A program made the position numbers and the translations under genes. Of a stretch of DNA of 64,000 bases, positions 37,717-47,414 are shown in pieces. The stretch is taken from NCBI RefSeq assembly GCF_019649055.1, contig NW_026570251.1, forward strand, positions 1,116,001-1,180,000, read 5' to 3'. The notes beneath the pieces were generated by a model. It searched no databases and was not told the origin of the DNA. It was given only the letters and a program-made list of their open reading frames with translations. Every line of letters begins with the position of its first letter. Position 1 is the stretch's first letter. Source of the stretch: Paramacrobiotus metropolitanus (taxonomy: Eukaryota > Tardigrada > Eutardigrada > Parachela > Macrobiotidae).

Positions 37717-38449
37717 ATGAATACTAAACATCTCTAGCAGGTCTACGGCTTCTCCTGTTAGACCGCGGTAATCTCCGCTTCTGCTCATCCGATCTTCATG
37801 CTTCAAAATGTTTTGAAAACCTCTCAGTGCGGCGGGTGATCTAAGACCAGTCGTTGTTTGCTGAATTCAGAACCGCTAATCCAGTGGTCATTCAAAGGCT
37901 TGTTGCCATGGATGCCATAGGCCTAACAAAGTCTGGTCTGGTGCCACGGGCATTAAATTTGAATAAAGAAAACCTTGTGGGCTTAGTGAAGGAATCACTT
38001 CAGACACTTCACTGTCCACAGTAGCTTATTAGAATTTGGAGAGTTTAGCAGAACAAGCGTAAAATCAGCAGCCGAGCCACAAACCAATCAAACTTTAGGG
38101 GCAAAAGGTCAATACTCCAAAAACTAGGCTTTAGATGTTCTGACTTAAAAGAAAGAAGTGAAATTGCTAACTTAACCGATAATGCCAGTAATCGCTAACA
38201 AAAAAAGGCAAATCACTGACAAAAAAAAGACAAATTTTAGCGGATGCAGCCGCAAGTTGACTGCAGAGCATTCCTGTCATCCGTTAAATCTGATAAACTG
38301 AACAAGATCTGTTGTCTTTATCAAAAACCAATTGTCTTCAAACAAAATAATAACTGCTGTTGCTTCCTCGAATCCACTGCAACCTTTGAATTTTAAACTG
38401 ATTATTTACCTAGTCGTAAGCCAATATTCATCCGTGCTCAGCTTGTTAT
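37717..38449 (+). mobile_element. Short DIRS-derived element A1 (non-autonomous)
   Basis: Its first about 200 bp (ATGAATACTAAACATCTC onward) match the 5' end of the full DIRS-like element at 42356, including a conserved GTTGCCATGGATGCCATAG box. Its end, CCAATATTCATCCGTGCTCA then GCTTGTTAT, matches that element's 3' end. No coding capacity remains. It abuts the next copy directly, with no host DNA between. Confidence 0.8.
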
Positions 38450-39090
38450 ATGAATACTAAACATCTCTTGCAGGTTTTTGGCCTTTCCTGTTAGACCGCG
38501 GTAATCTCCGCTTCTACTCGTCCAATTTGCGCGCTTTAAAATGTTTTAGAAACCTTTCAGTTTGGCGGGTGATCTAAGGCCAGTCTTGTTTTGCAATCAT
38601 CAAGTTATTAAGGCCAGTGGTCACTGCAAAGCTTGTTACCATGGATGCCATAGAGCTAACATGGCTGGCCGGTTACCACGGGCACATTAAATACTGCACT
38701 CAAACAACAAGAAAAGCTTCGTCTTCGCGTCTGCGTTTCTTCTTTTCACGGGCTGAGTGAACAAGTCATTTCGGCCACTGCACTGGCTAAAGCAGCTTAT
38801 TAATTTGGTAATTTCAGAATCCGGTCTCTGCATTTGCTAGGAGTAGCTTAATAATTCAGAAATTTCAATAGAGTAAAAAACCTAGCAGGCGAGCAAAAAA
38901 CAATACAAACTCTGGGTGTAAAAGGTCAATAACGCAGTACGCTCGCCGCGGACAACCATCTTGAACACTTGTCCGGCTTTGTCATTCTGACTTTTCGGGA
39001 AACTGGATTACATGCTAAGCAATATGCTGCACATGAAATACAAAGTTTTAAAATCGTCGTAAGCCAATATTCATCCGTGCTCAGCTTGTT
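38450..39090 (+). mobile_element. Short DIRS-derived element A2 (non-autonomous)
   Basis: Same 5' start (ATGAATACTAAACATCTC) and same 3' end (CCAATATTCATCCGTGCTCA) as A1, in the same orientation, with a diverged middle. Its right end joins the first member of the second family at 39091 (ACTACATCCGTAAC). Confidence 0.8.
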
Positions 39091-39435
39091 AACTACATCC
39101 GTAACAACCATGACAGAGTAAGGTTAAAAAACCTATGTTTGGGAGAACGGGTAGGCCGATTTCAACGCGGTCAAGTGCGCCAGAACCGCTGCAACAACGC
39201 GGTGGATGTTACGCTATTACCGAGACGATGCGCCTCGAGGGGAAAAAAGGGGACCGGAAAGGAAAGTTGTTACCATGGGCCTCCATAGACATACATGGAC
39301 AAGTTGTTCCCATGTGTGTAAATGACACGACACGCCTCGGCCAGCGGCCTCGATGCGAACAAAAACAAAAATAATTAATCACCAAAAGCCGACGCCGATA
39401 ATTGGTTACGGATGTAGTCCTCCGTAAACTGTTAT
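39091..39435 (+). mobile_element. Family B element, copy B1 (most diverged)
   Basis: Begins AACTACATCCGTAAC and ends GGTTACGGATGTAG, near-perfect inverted ends. The inside carries the family body (TTTGGGAGAACGGGTAGGCC and a TTACCATGGGCCTCCATAG box) with many changes. The junction to the next copy spans 39404-39449. Confidence 0.75.
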
Positions 39436-39808
39436 CTACATCCGTAACCACGTATACACGATTGATAATGTAGCCAATGTTTGGGCGAACGCCTGAACTG
39501 ATTTCGACGCGGCCAAGTGCGTTAGAATCGTCTCAACGGTGCGAAGGTTCATACCCTATTCCGGAATCGATACGCCCCAGAAGGGAAGGAGCAACCCCAA
39601 AAAACAAACTGTTGCCATGGGCCCCCATAGAAAAACATGGGCAAATGCATTGTCTGTTCGCGGACCGTTCAGGAAAACCGAGGCAGACCGCAGCCTTAGG
39701 CATCGGCACGTTACAAAATATTGAAAATTCAGGAAACATATGCAAAAATTAATCGCAGTCAATCCCACCAGCCGACCAGCGTGTTCGATATACTGTACCT
39801 CGTATTTT
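39436..39808 (+). mobile_element. Family B element, copy B2 (3' truncated)
   Basis: Begins CTACATCCGTAACCACGTAT and carries the body TGTTTGGGCGAACGCCTGAA, but stops after CAGTCAATCCCACCAG and a short unique tail, without the minisatellite and without a right arm. The next copy starts immediately. An open frame of 91 codons (39477-39752) corresponds to the small frames in the other copies. Confidence 0.75.
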
Positions 39809-40580
39809 ATCTACATCCGTAACCACGTATACACGATTGATAATGTCGCTAATGTTTGGGCGAACGGCTGAACCGATTTCGACGCGGCCAAGTGCGTTAA
39901 ATTCATCTCAACGGCGCGAATGTTCTTACGCTATTGCGCCATCGATACGCCCCAAAAGGGAAGGAGTAGCCCCAAAAAACAAATTGTTGCCATGGGCCCC
40001 CATAGATATACATGGTAAATACATTGTCTGTTTGCGGGCCGTTCGGAAAAACCGAGACAGACCGCGGCCTTCGGCATCGGCACGTTACAAAATACTGAAA
40101 ATTTAAGAAACATGTGCAAAAATTAATCGCAGTCAATCCCACCAGCGTGATTGGTATACCTCGGATTCTTTCATATACGATATTTCTTAGATATCTTAGG
40201 TTTCTTAAGTTTTCTTAGGTTTCCTAGGTTTCTTAGGTTTTCTTAGGTATTCTCAGGTTTCTTAGGTATTCTTAGGTTTCTCACGTTTCTTAAGTTTCCT
40301 AGATTTCTTGGGTTTCTTTGCTTTCTTAGGTTTCTTAGGCTTTCTTAGGGTTTCTCAAGTTTTCTTAGATTTTCTCTTTCTTAATTTTCTTAGTTTTCTT
40401 AGCGGCTGAGACCAATGCAATCAACCGTTGCGAAGTGTGCATTGCGTAACAAACTTGCGCCGCAAAATTTGCGCCGAAATACCCGGGTCTAACCACGCGT
40501 TTCCGGGTCCGACCAAAGAATCCGGCCGACCAAGAGTTTTTCTCAGTCCTGTTACAGGTAAACGGATGTTTAATAATTGT
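39809..40580 (+). mobile_element. Family B element, copy B3 (type 1, long tail)
   Basis: Starts TATCTACATCCGTAACCACG. Contains a frame of 89 codons (39837-40106, MSLMFGRTAEPISTRPSAL) shared with B4, B5 and B6, then a TTCTTAGGTTT tract (about 40185-40400), then AGCGGCTGAGACCAATGCAA and a unique tail. Its right arm is degenerate (ACGGATGT near 40563). B3 and B5 share the same tail type. Confidence 0.8.
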
Positions 40581-41115
40581 TATCTACATCCGTAACCACG
40601 TATACACGATTGATAATGTCGCTAATGTTTGGGCGAACGGCTGAACCGATTTCGACGCGGCCAAGTGCGCTAGATTCGTCTCAACGGCGCGAATGTTCTT
40701 ACGTTATTGCGCCATCGATACGCCCCAACGGGGAAGCAGAACCCCCCAAAAACAAACTGTTGCCATGGGCCCCCATAGGCTAACATAAGCTAATGCGGAA
40801 TGACAGAGACAGACCGCGCCCTTCGGCATCGCTTCGCTAATAATTCATGGAAAACTGTGAAAAACGCTACAAAATAAAGGTTGCTTATATTTCTTCGGAG
40901 TCTTAAGTTTTCTTAGGTTTCTTAGTCTTCTTAGACTTCTTAAATTTTCTCAGAATTATTCTCACATTCTTAGTTTTCTTGGGTTTCTTAGGGTTTCTTA
41001 GGTTACTTGTTTTGCTCAAATTATATTTCCAGTTTTCTTGAGCGGCTGAAATCAACCTTCGTCGAACTAGTGCACGACACAAAATTTGGTGCGGATGTAG
41101 ATACCGTAAACTGGT
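40581..41115 (+). mobile_element. Family B element, copy B4 (type 2)
   Basis: Same start and body as B3 but another second half: CTTCGGCATCGCTTCGCTAA, CTACAAAATAAAG, a short TTCTTAGG tract, then AGCGGCTGAAATCAACCTTC. It ends with the intact right arm CGGATGTAGATA at 41092-41103. B4 and B6 share this type. Confidence 0.8.
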
Positions 41116-41808
41116 TATCTACATCCGTAACCACGTATACACGATTGATAATGTCGCTAATGTTTGGGCGAACGGCTGAACCGATTTCGACGCGGCCAAG
41201 TGCGTTAAATTCGTCTCAACGGCGCGAATGTTCTTACGCTATTGCGCCATCGATACGCCCCAAAAGGGAAGGAGTAGCCCCAAAAAACAAATTGTTGCCA
41301 TGGGCCCCAATAGATATACATGGTAAATACATTGTCTGTTTGCGGGCCGTTCGGAAAAACCGAGACAGACCGCGGCCTTCGGCATCGGCACGTTACAAAA
41401 TACTGAAAATTTAAGAAACATGTGCAAAATTAATCGCAGTCAATCCCACCAGCGTGATTGGTATACCTCGGATTCTTTCATATACGATATTTCTTAGATA
41501 TCTTAGGTTTCTTAAGTTTTCTTAGGTTTCCTAGGTTTCTTAGGTTTTCTTAGGTATTCTCAGGTTTCTTAGGTATTCTTAGGTTTCTCACGTTTCTTAA
41601 GTTTCCTAGATTTCTTGGGTTTCTTTGCTTTCTTAGGTTTCTTAGGCTTTCTTAGGGTTTCTCAAGTTTTCTTAGATTTTCTCTTTCTTAATTTTCTTAG
41701 TTTTCTTAGCGGCTGGGACCAATGCAATCAACCGTTGCGAAGTGTGCATTGCGTAACAAACTTGCGCCGCAAAAGTTTGTGTACGGATGTAGATCCCGTA
41801 AACTGGTT
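41116..41808 (+). mobile_element. Family B element, copy B5 (type 1)
   Basis: Nearly identical to B3 through the minisatellite (about 41485-41710) and the CAATGCAATCAACCGTTGCG box, then a shorter tail ending in the right arm TACGGATGTAGAT at 41782-41794. The open frame 41007-41414 runs across the junction from B4 into B5. Confidence 0.8.
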
Positions 41809-42355
41809 ATCTACATCCGTAACCACGTATACACGATTGATAATGTCGCTAATGTTTGGGCGAACGGCTGAACCGATTTCGACGCGGCCAAGTGCGCTAG
41901 ATTCGTCTCAACGGCGCGAATGTTCTTACGTTATTGCGCCATCGATACGCCCCAACGGGGAAGCAGAACCCCCCAAAAACAAACTGTTGCCATGGGCCCC
42001 CATAGGCTAACATAAGCTAATGCGGAATGACAGAGGCAGACCGCGCCCTTCGGCATCGCGTCGCTAATAATTCATGTAAAACTGTGAAAAACGCTACAAA
42101 ATAAAGATTAGATAAAATAAAGCTTAAATAAAGATCTTAGGTTTCTTAGTTTTCTTAGACTTCTCAGGTTTTCTCAGAATTATTCTCGCATTCTTAGTTT
42201 TCTTAGGTTTTCTTAGGTTTCTTAGGGTTTGTTAGGTTACTACGTTTTCCTCAGATTTATTATATTTCCAGTTTTCTTGAGCGGCCGGAATCAACCTTCG
42301 TCGAAACTAGTGTACGACACGAAATTTGGTGCGGATGTAGATACCGTAAACTGGT
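41809..42355 (+). mobile_element. Family B element, copy B6 (type 2), abutting the DIRS-like element
   Basis: Nearly identical to B4. Ends with CGGATGTAGATA (42332-42343) and the spacer CCGTAAACTGGT (42344-42355), after which the DIRS-like element starts instead of another family B copy. B3+B4 and B5+B6 together form a dimer repeated in tandem. Confidence 0.8.
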
Positions 42356-42691
42356 TATATGAATACTAATTATCTGTGCCAGACCTTCGGCCCCTCTCCT
42401 TTGAGGCAAAGGATCTCGGCTTCTACTTTTCCAATTTTGCCACTTTAAAGTGCATAAGAATGCTCTCAGCGCAGCGGTGGATCTAAGATGGTCAACCTTT
42501 TGCTAAAATCATTTGGCTGGGTCCAATGGTCAGCCATAAGCTTGTTACCATGGACGCGATAAGAAATGAAAAAGATTCTTGCTGGAGAATCTGAGTATAA
42601 CGAGGTCAAAACGGCTGACCCTTTGCTGTTATGAATGGATCGAAAGCGGATTCCGGACCTAAAGCGGATCCAGACCTATCTGCACTCAAGC

Positions 42692-42700
42692 CTATATATA
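42692..42700 (+). promoter_or_regulatory. TATA box of the DIRS-like element
   Basis: CTATATATAG about 105 bases before the ORF1 start codon at 42804, followed at about 30 bases by CAACCTGTTTTCAGTTAG, a plausible start region. Position and sequence fit a polymerase II promoter for the genomic RNA. Confidence 0.5.
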
Positions 42701-42803
42701 GCAGCGACCACGCACCAACCTGTTTTCAGTTAGTTCTAAACTTTTGCCTGTTCGGCTTCTTTTCGTGAGGTTTTTCTGATACTGTGTAATAAGTAGTAGT
42801 AAA

Positions 42804-44051
42804 ATGGTTCAGACACGAGAAGAACTGGAAGCACAAATGTGTGATGAGTTAAGGGGCATTTTGAAGGGTTTAAACTTAATCACCACCGGCAACAAAGACG
42901 TTCTGATTAAGCGTGTCCTTGATCACCAAGCGGATTCATCCACCAACAACAGCACCAGCAAGCAGCCAGAGCTTGAACTATCCTGCGGAAGTGTTGAGGG
43001 ATTAGCCGAGATAGTAGGCCTGGGTGAAGCCGCTATAACCATCCTGAAGAATCAGCGATTCACGACCGTCGAGAAGGTCCTCACCTTGTCAAAAGAAGAT
43101 CTCTGGGAGCCGCCCCTCAATGCCATTCCTCTCTGCGACCGCAAAGATTTGCTGACCTACATCAATAATTCCGGCCGCAACGGAGACTCTGTCATCATCG
43201 TTCCCCCGCTAAAGGTCACCAAAGCCGATGCCGCAGAAATCAAACCGGACACACGCCGCAACATCCTGCCAGATGACCTTGACCTCCCATCACAACGAAG
43301 CAGTCCAACCCGTTTCTTTGGCCCAGCGAGAATTGGTGAGTGTGACCTAAGAGAAGTTTTAAATTCTAAAGGTGACTTGTCCAAAATTGCTCGTAATTTA
43401 CCGCGACCGCATACTGTTGTGTATTCCCGTGCGCAAGCAGATAAGAAGAAAACGGTTGGTGCTCTGGATCTCACTTACGAAGAGTTTATGAGCGGTTCAC
43501 AGATGCTGATAAGTCAATTGAGTACGATGCCGGGTCACTCTGAAACTCTCAGAGAATATGCTGAGTATATTGCGTTTCTGTCGAGCAAACGCCGCCATTA
43601 CGATCCGCTGGCTATTTTAGAATTTGATGATGCCTTCCGGCAGTACGCCGATTTTGCACACTGCTCGTTAAATGATTTCAGTGCGTGCGCTTATCTAATT
43701 CATGACAGTTTTCATGCGGGCACATTGTTGACTACAGGCGGGTATCGTGGTAGAGGAAATCGTGGTGGTCATGGTGGTTATGGTGGTTACGGTGGGTATG
43801 GTGGCTATCGTGGTAATGGTGGTCCTCATCGGTTTCGCGGGCGTGGCCGTGGGTTCAACCACGGCCGGGGTCATGGTTACGACATGCCGCTCGGATGTTG
43901 TTTTGCCTTCAACGAAGGACACTGCTATTACGGGGAGAGTCAGTGCGGATACGAACACACCTGCGCCAAGTGTCGCCGGAGAGGGCACAACATGCAAGAT
44001 TGCCCACGCAACCAGGACGGAAACGGACGTGGAGCCAAGAGCGGCGGGTAG
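42804..44051 (+). CDS. ORF1 of the DIRS-like element: Gag-like protein with SAP-like and zinc-finger domains
   Basis: A 415-residue protein. Residues 5-40 (ELEAQMCDELRGILKGLNL ... KRVLDH) resemble a SAP DNA-binding helix pair. Residues about 62-115 resemble a helical SAM- or HhH-like fold. Residues about 225-310 are a helical core, probably the capsid-like part. Residues 311-360 are a Gly/Arg/Tyr-rich tract rich in RG and GGYGG. The end has a CCCH-like finger (C-x7-C-x6-C-x3-H within CFAFNEGHCYYGESQCGYEH) and a CCHC knuckle (CAKCRRRGHNMQDC, 387-400). It should bind nucleic acid and package the element's RNA; that role is inferred from position and fingers. Confidence 0.8.
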   Translation: MVQTREELEAQMCDELRGILKGLNLITTGNKDVLIKRVLDHQADSSTNNSTSKQPELELSCGSVEGLAEIVGLGEAAITILKNQRFTTVEKVLTLSKEDLWEPPLNAIPLCDRKDLLTYINNSGRNGDSVIIVPPLKVTKADAAEIKPDTRRNILPDDLDLPSQRSSPTRFFGPARIGECDLREVLNSKGDLSKIARNLPRPHTVVYSRAQADKKKTVGALDLTYEEFMSGSQMLISQLSTMPGHSETLREYAEYIAFLSSKRRHYDPLAILEFDDAFRQYADFAHCSLNDFSACAYLIHDSFHAGTLLTTGGYRGRGNRGGHGGYGGYGGYGGYRGNGGPHRFRGRGRGFNHGRGHGYDMPLGCCFAFNEGHCYYGESQCGYEHTCAKCRRRGHNMQDCPRNQDGNGRGAKSGG

Positions 44052-44055
44052 TGAG

Positions 44056-45984
44056 AGTTGTTGGGTCGCGAACCATGGTTTGTGTGTCAAAAATGCTGTT
44101 GAAAATGGCAATGTTTTGGGTACAGATAATCATTTTACTGCCAAATCAATCCATGTATTTTCTGAAGTGAATCATAACGCGAGTAATTTTATTGGTTGTG
44201 GCGAAACTGTTGTTATTAATAAAAATGTTGAAAATTGTTCAGACGGTTTGGCTGATGAAGAAGTTCGACAATGTAGTCCTTTATCACGTAAACTGGTTGA
44301 GTGAAGAAAATATTTAAAAGATGATCCAGATCGGGAATTCATTTTAGATGGTATTGCACACGGTTTTCGTTTAGTGGATGACGCCGTTAATGTTTCCGCA
44401 GCCGAATGTGAGAATTACAATAGCGCACTGTCACCAACAAATAAAGGTTTTCTTGACGAAATTTTTCGTGATGAATTGAATTCTGGTAAAATAAGTCGGC
44501 AGTCGTTCAAACCAGTCAGGGTACATGCAATCGGCGCTGTGCCAAAGAAAGACTCGGACATTCCGCGTCCGATTACCGATTGCAGCAGGCCACATTGTGA
44601 CTCACTGAACTCCTACATGAACCCGGATCAGTTTTCCTTTGCAAGTATCGACGATGCCATTGCGCAAAGTGCAGCCGGTTGTTATTACGGTATTGTGGAC
44701 ATAAAAAATGCATACAGGCAGGTACCGGTTTTTCCTGCCCACCGGCAATTTCAGGGATTTAAATGGGAACTTGACGGGGTCACGTCATACTTTATCGATA
44801 ACTGTTTGTGTTTTGGCTTAGCATGTGGCCCCGCAATTTTCCATCGCATTTCATGCGCAATTGCCCGTATTGCGAGATTGATGGGCATAATTATTGTTCC
44901 TTACCTGGATGATTTTTTAATTATTGCGCTTACCTGGTATCTTTGCGTAACTGCACAAAATAAGTTGATTGAATTATTGATTGCTCTCGGTTTTCCAATT
45001 AACTGGAAGAAAGTTGTTCCACCAACTCAACGGGTACAATTTCTCGGTTTGATTTTGGACTCTAACAATGAGATGATTGAACTCCCTTATGAAAAAATTG
45101 TTAAAATTGTGAAACAATGCGAGTCTATACTTTTGTTTGAGAAGGTCACGAAAAAAGAGCTGCAGCAACTAGTTGGTCACTTGTGTTTTGCGTCTCGCGC
45201 CGTTCGTGGCGCTCGCACCTTTTCTCGTTTGTTTATTGACTTTATGAATACTTTAAGGGAAATTCACCACCGAGCAAGAATAACAGCACCCGTAAGACAT
45301 GAGTTGTTGTGGTGGATTAAGGTAGCGCCAATGCTTAATGGTATTTTCTCTTCCAAATTCGGGAAGGAACGTCGCCGTGTGTTTGTCAATACTGATGCAT
45401 CATTGGGTGGGTTCGGCGCTGTTATGGGAAATAGTTGGGTAGCTGGGGCCTGGGACGATAGTTTTGTTCCTGCAGATATGTTAATAAAACGATGCTGGTT
45501 GTTAGCCCCCCATGTGCACAACAGTTTAAAAAATAACATCAATTTTCTAGAGCTGATTGCAGCCTGTGCAGCAGTGTTGGTGTGGTGTCAGGTATTCCGT
45601 GGATGCGAAGTGGTCATTGTCAGTGACAATGCATCAACGGTAAGTTTTATAAACCGTGGAACGACTGCAAACATTCATGCCCTCAAATGGTTAAAGTTGT
45701 TATTTCATGCCTCGTGTGACTACGACTTTGTTGTTACCGCTAGGCATGTCGCAGGTGTTGATAACGATATTGCTGATGCGCTCAGCAGATTGTCGGAGGG
45801 CGAAACACAGTTAGCACGGTTCCTGTCAATTTATGGCGCGCCACATAGTCATGTCGGCGTGTATAAAGAGTGTTTTTACAGGTATCCGAACGCTATTACT
45901 TCAAAAAACTTTGAAGAGATTACAGCTTTCAGCTTATGCGCCAAAGTCGCTGAAAACGCGGAAAGTACAGTGGGAGAAATATGA
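44056..45984 (+). CDS. ORF2 of the DIRS-like element: reverse transcriptase and RNase H
   Basis: The open part runs 44374-45984 (536 codons from the ATG at 44374). Protein-like sequence continues upstream in the same frame (KYLKDDPDREFILDGI and before) through a TGA at 44302-44304 to about 44056, overlapping or touching ORF1. The TGA is therefore probably a nonsense change. Counting from 44374, the RT active site is YLDD at 177-180. RNase H has D341 (NTDAS), E393 (FLELIA), D418 (SDNAST) and D468 (IADALSR), so all four catalytic acids are present. This enzyme copies element RNA to DNA. Confidence 0.9.
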
Positions 45985-46878
45985 AACGTTTTGCGCCAAG
46001 TTCCGTCTGATCGCGGTCCCAGCAGAGCCACGGACGCTTGCTTTGTATGTTGCGTATTTGTCAAAAACGATGGAATACTCCTCGGTTGCAAATTATCTCG
46101 CCGCGGTTGCAAGTTTACACCATAATTCTGACCATCCCGCACCGGATTTGCAACATTACTCTGTGCAGCAAGCACTAGCCGGTTTAAAGCGGTTGCGGGA
46201 AGAACACCCGAAACGAAAAGCAGGCGTGAGTGTTGAACATTTGTTATTGATTTATTCTCATTTGAACCTGGTTCCTGCGCATTGTAGAGAAACTTTTTGG
46301 TGCGCTTGTCTTTTCGCCTTTTACACCCTGTTGCGGCGAAGTAATTTGTTTTGGTCCAAAGATAATAAATCGTTTTTGCGCGCTCAGTCCGTGAAGTCAT
46401 CAGGTACAATATTGATGGTTACTGTGCCCGTTTTGAAAACGGCGAGGTTTATGGGGCAAACAATAACTGTTCCTGTGAAAAGTGTCCCAAATTCTGTGTT
46501 GTGTCCAGTGAAAGCACTCCTGGCGATGAACGCCAGGATAACTTTATCACCGTCAGACCCGCTTTTATCGTACAAAAATCTGAAAGGTCACATAGTTCCA
46601 CTGACGGCGCAAAAATTTACTGAGTATCTACGAACTATTTTGAAGTTTGTAAATCTGCCGTATGGTTTATTTTCTCCCCACTCTTCCGGAGAGGCGGGGC
46701 GACATTCGGTATGTCTAGTGGTTCAACGGCAGAAGAGCTAAAAGCTCAAGGTGGTTGGCGCAGTGCATGTTTTGAAAAATATGTGGAACGTGACGCAGCG
46801 CTGCAAAAACGCTTCGTTATGAAGGTGTCTGGTGGTGTTTCTTCTGGGTTGCTTGGGCATGTAAAACCCGTCAAATAA
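45833..46878 (+). pseudogene. ORF3 of the DIRS-like element: tyrosine recombinase, frameshifted at its second catalytic box
   Basis: The frame starts at an ATG at 45833, overlapping ORF2 by 152 bases. It shows a helical core-binding domain (around KRLQLSAYAPKSLKTRKVQW) and the catalytic domain with the first arginine in YTLLRRSN (R168 or R169). At about 46680, in the H-x-x-R box, the frame moves: SPHS is followed by a different frame that carries the rest of that box, a KAQGGWRS segment in place of the third box, and the KYVERD tyrosine, up to a TAA at 46876. A single lost base explains this. The enzyme would integrate circular DNA without cutting a target duplication. Confidence 0.85.
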
Positions 46879-47391
46879 AACGAAGTTGTTCATGTTGGCA
46901 GACTTTGTGTGTTTAGGTCAAGATGTTGTTGTTCTTGCGAAAATTGTTGCCGTCTGTTGTACATGCATAGATCATGAGTTGAACATCCGGTGCACAACAC
47001 CGCGCCCAAATAAATATCCCATGCTCTTTGTACAACATCGGTTTCCGTTTGTCCTCGACGTTTGACCGTAGTTATGCATACAGTTCTGGGTCAAGTTGTG
47101 TTAGAACAGTAGAAATACCTGTGCTCCCACAAAACAATAAGCACAATAAGTAAGCACAATGCAAAGTAAAAATTCATGTTAAAATGTCAGTCATCAGCGC
47201 AAAATGCAACTTACGTACAGTATAATATAGACGGTCCTGGTTCCTATTAACTTACAAATATATACAGTCACTACAGCGTGTCAAAATAATTATTGCTAAA
47301 TACACGTACGGGTTTCGCAATATTATAACAGTTTGTAAGCAACCAAAATTCAACACATCCTTGAAATTACTAATTCTTATAGTCATCAGCC
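46879..47391 (+). other. 3' untranslated region of the DIRS-like element
   Basis: Non-coding AT-rich sequence between the recombinase stop and the right end. I could not find a copy of the left end here, so an A1/B1-A2-B2 split-repeat layout is not visible. Confidence 0.5.
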
Positions 47392-47414
47392 AATATTCAT
47401 CCGTGCTCGGCTTG

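Larger units (their letters stand above)
42356..47410 (+). mobile_element. DIRS-like tyrosine-recombinase retrotransposon, nearly complete
   Basis: About 5.05 kb with three open regions in the order Gag-like, RT/RNase H and tyrosine recombinase, the layout of DIRS/Ngaro elements. There are no long terminal repeats and no integrase. The left end (TATATGAATACTA) and right end (AATATTCAT at 47392-47400) are short inverted repeats, and no target duplication is visible. I found no methyltransferase domain after the RNase H, unlike classical DIRS1. Two disabling changes are visible (a TGA at 44302 and a frameshift near 46684), so this copy is probably inactive but young. Confidence 0.9.

Noticed and set aside
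39091-42355. Family B as ordinary satellite DNA
   Set aside because: The copies have inverted ends meeting at a defined core, different internal tails and chimaeric junctions with DIRS ends, which plain satellites do not show.
43695-44170. Overlapping frames of 138, 185 and 91 codons at the end of the Gag-like gene
   Set aside because: Most are shadows of the Gly/Arg-rich tract; only the tail of the 185-codon frame (after about 44056) reads as upstream RT sequence.
42356-47410. Gypsy or Copia LTR retrotransposon
   Set aside because: There are no long terminal repeats, protease or DDE integrase; a tyrosine recombinase follows the RNase H.
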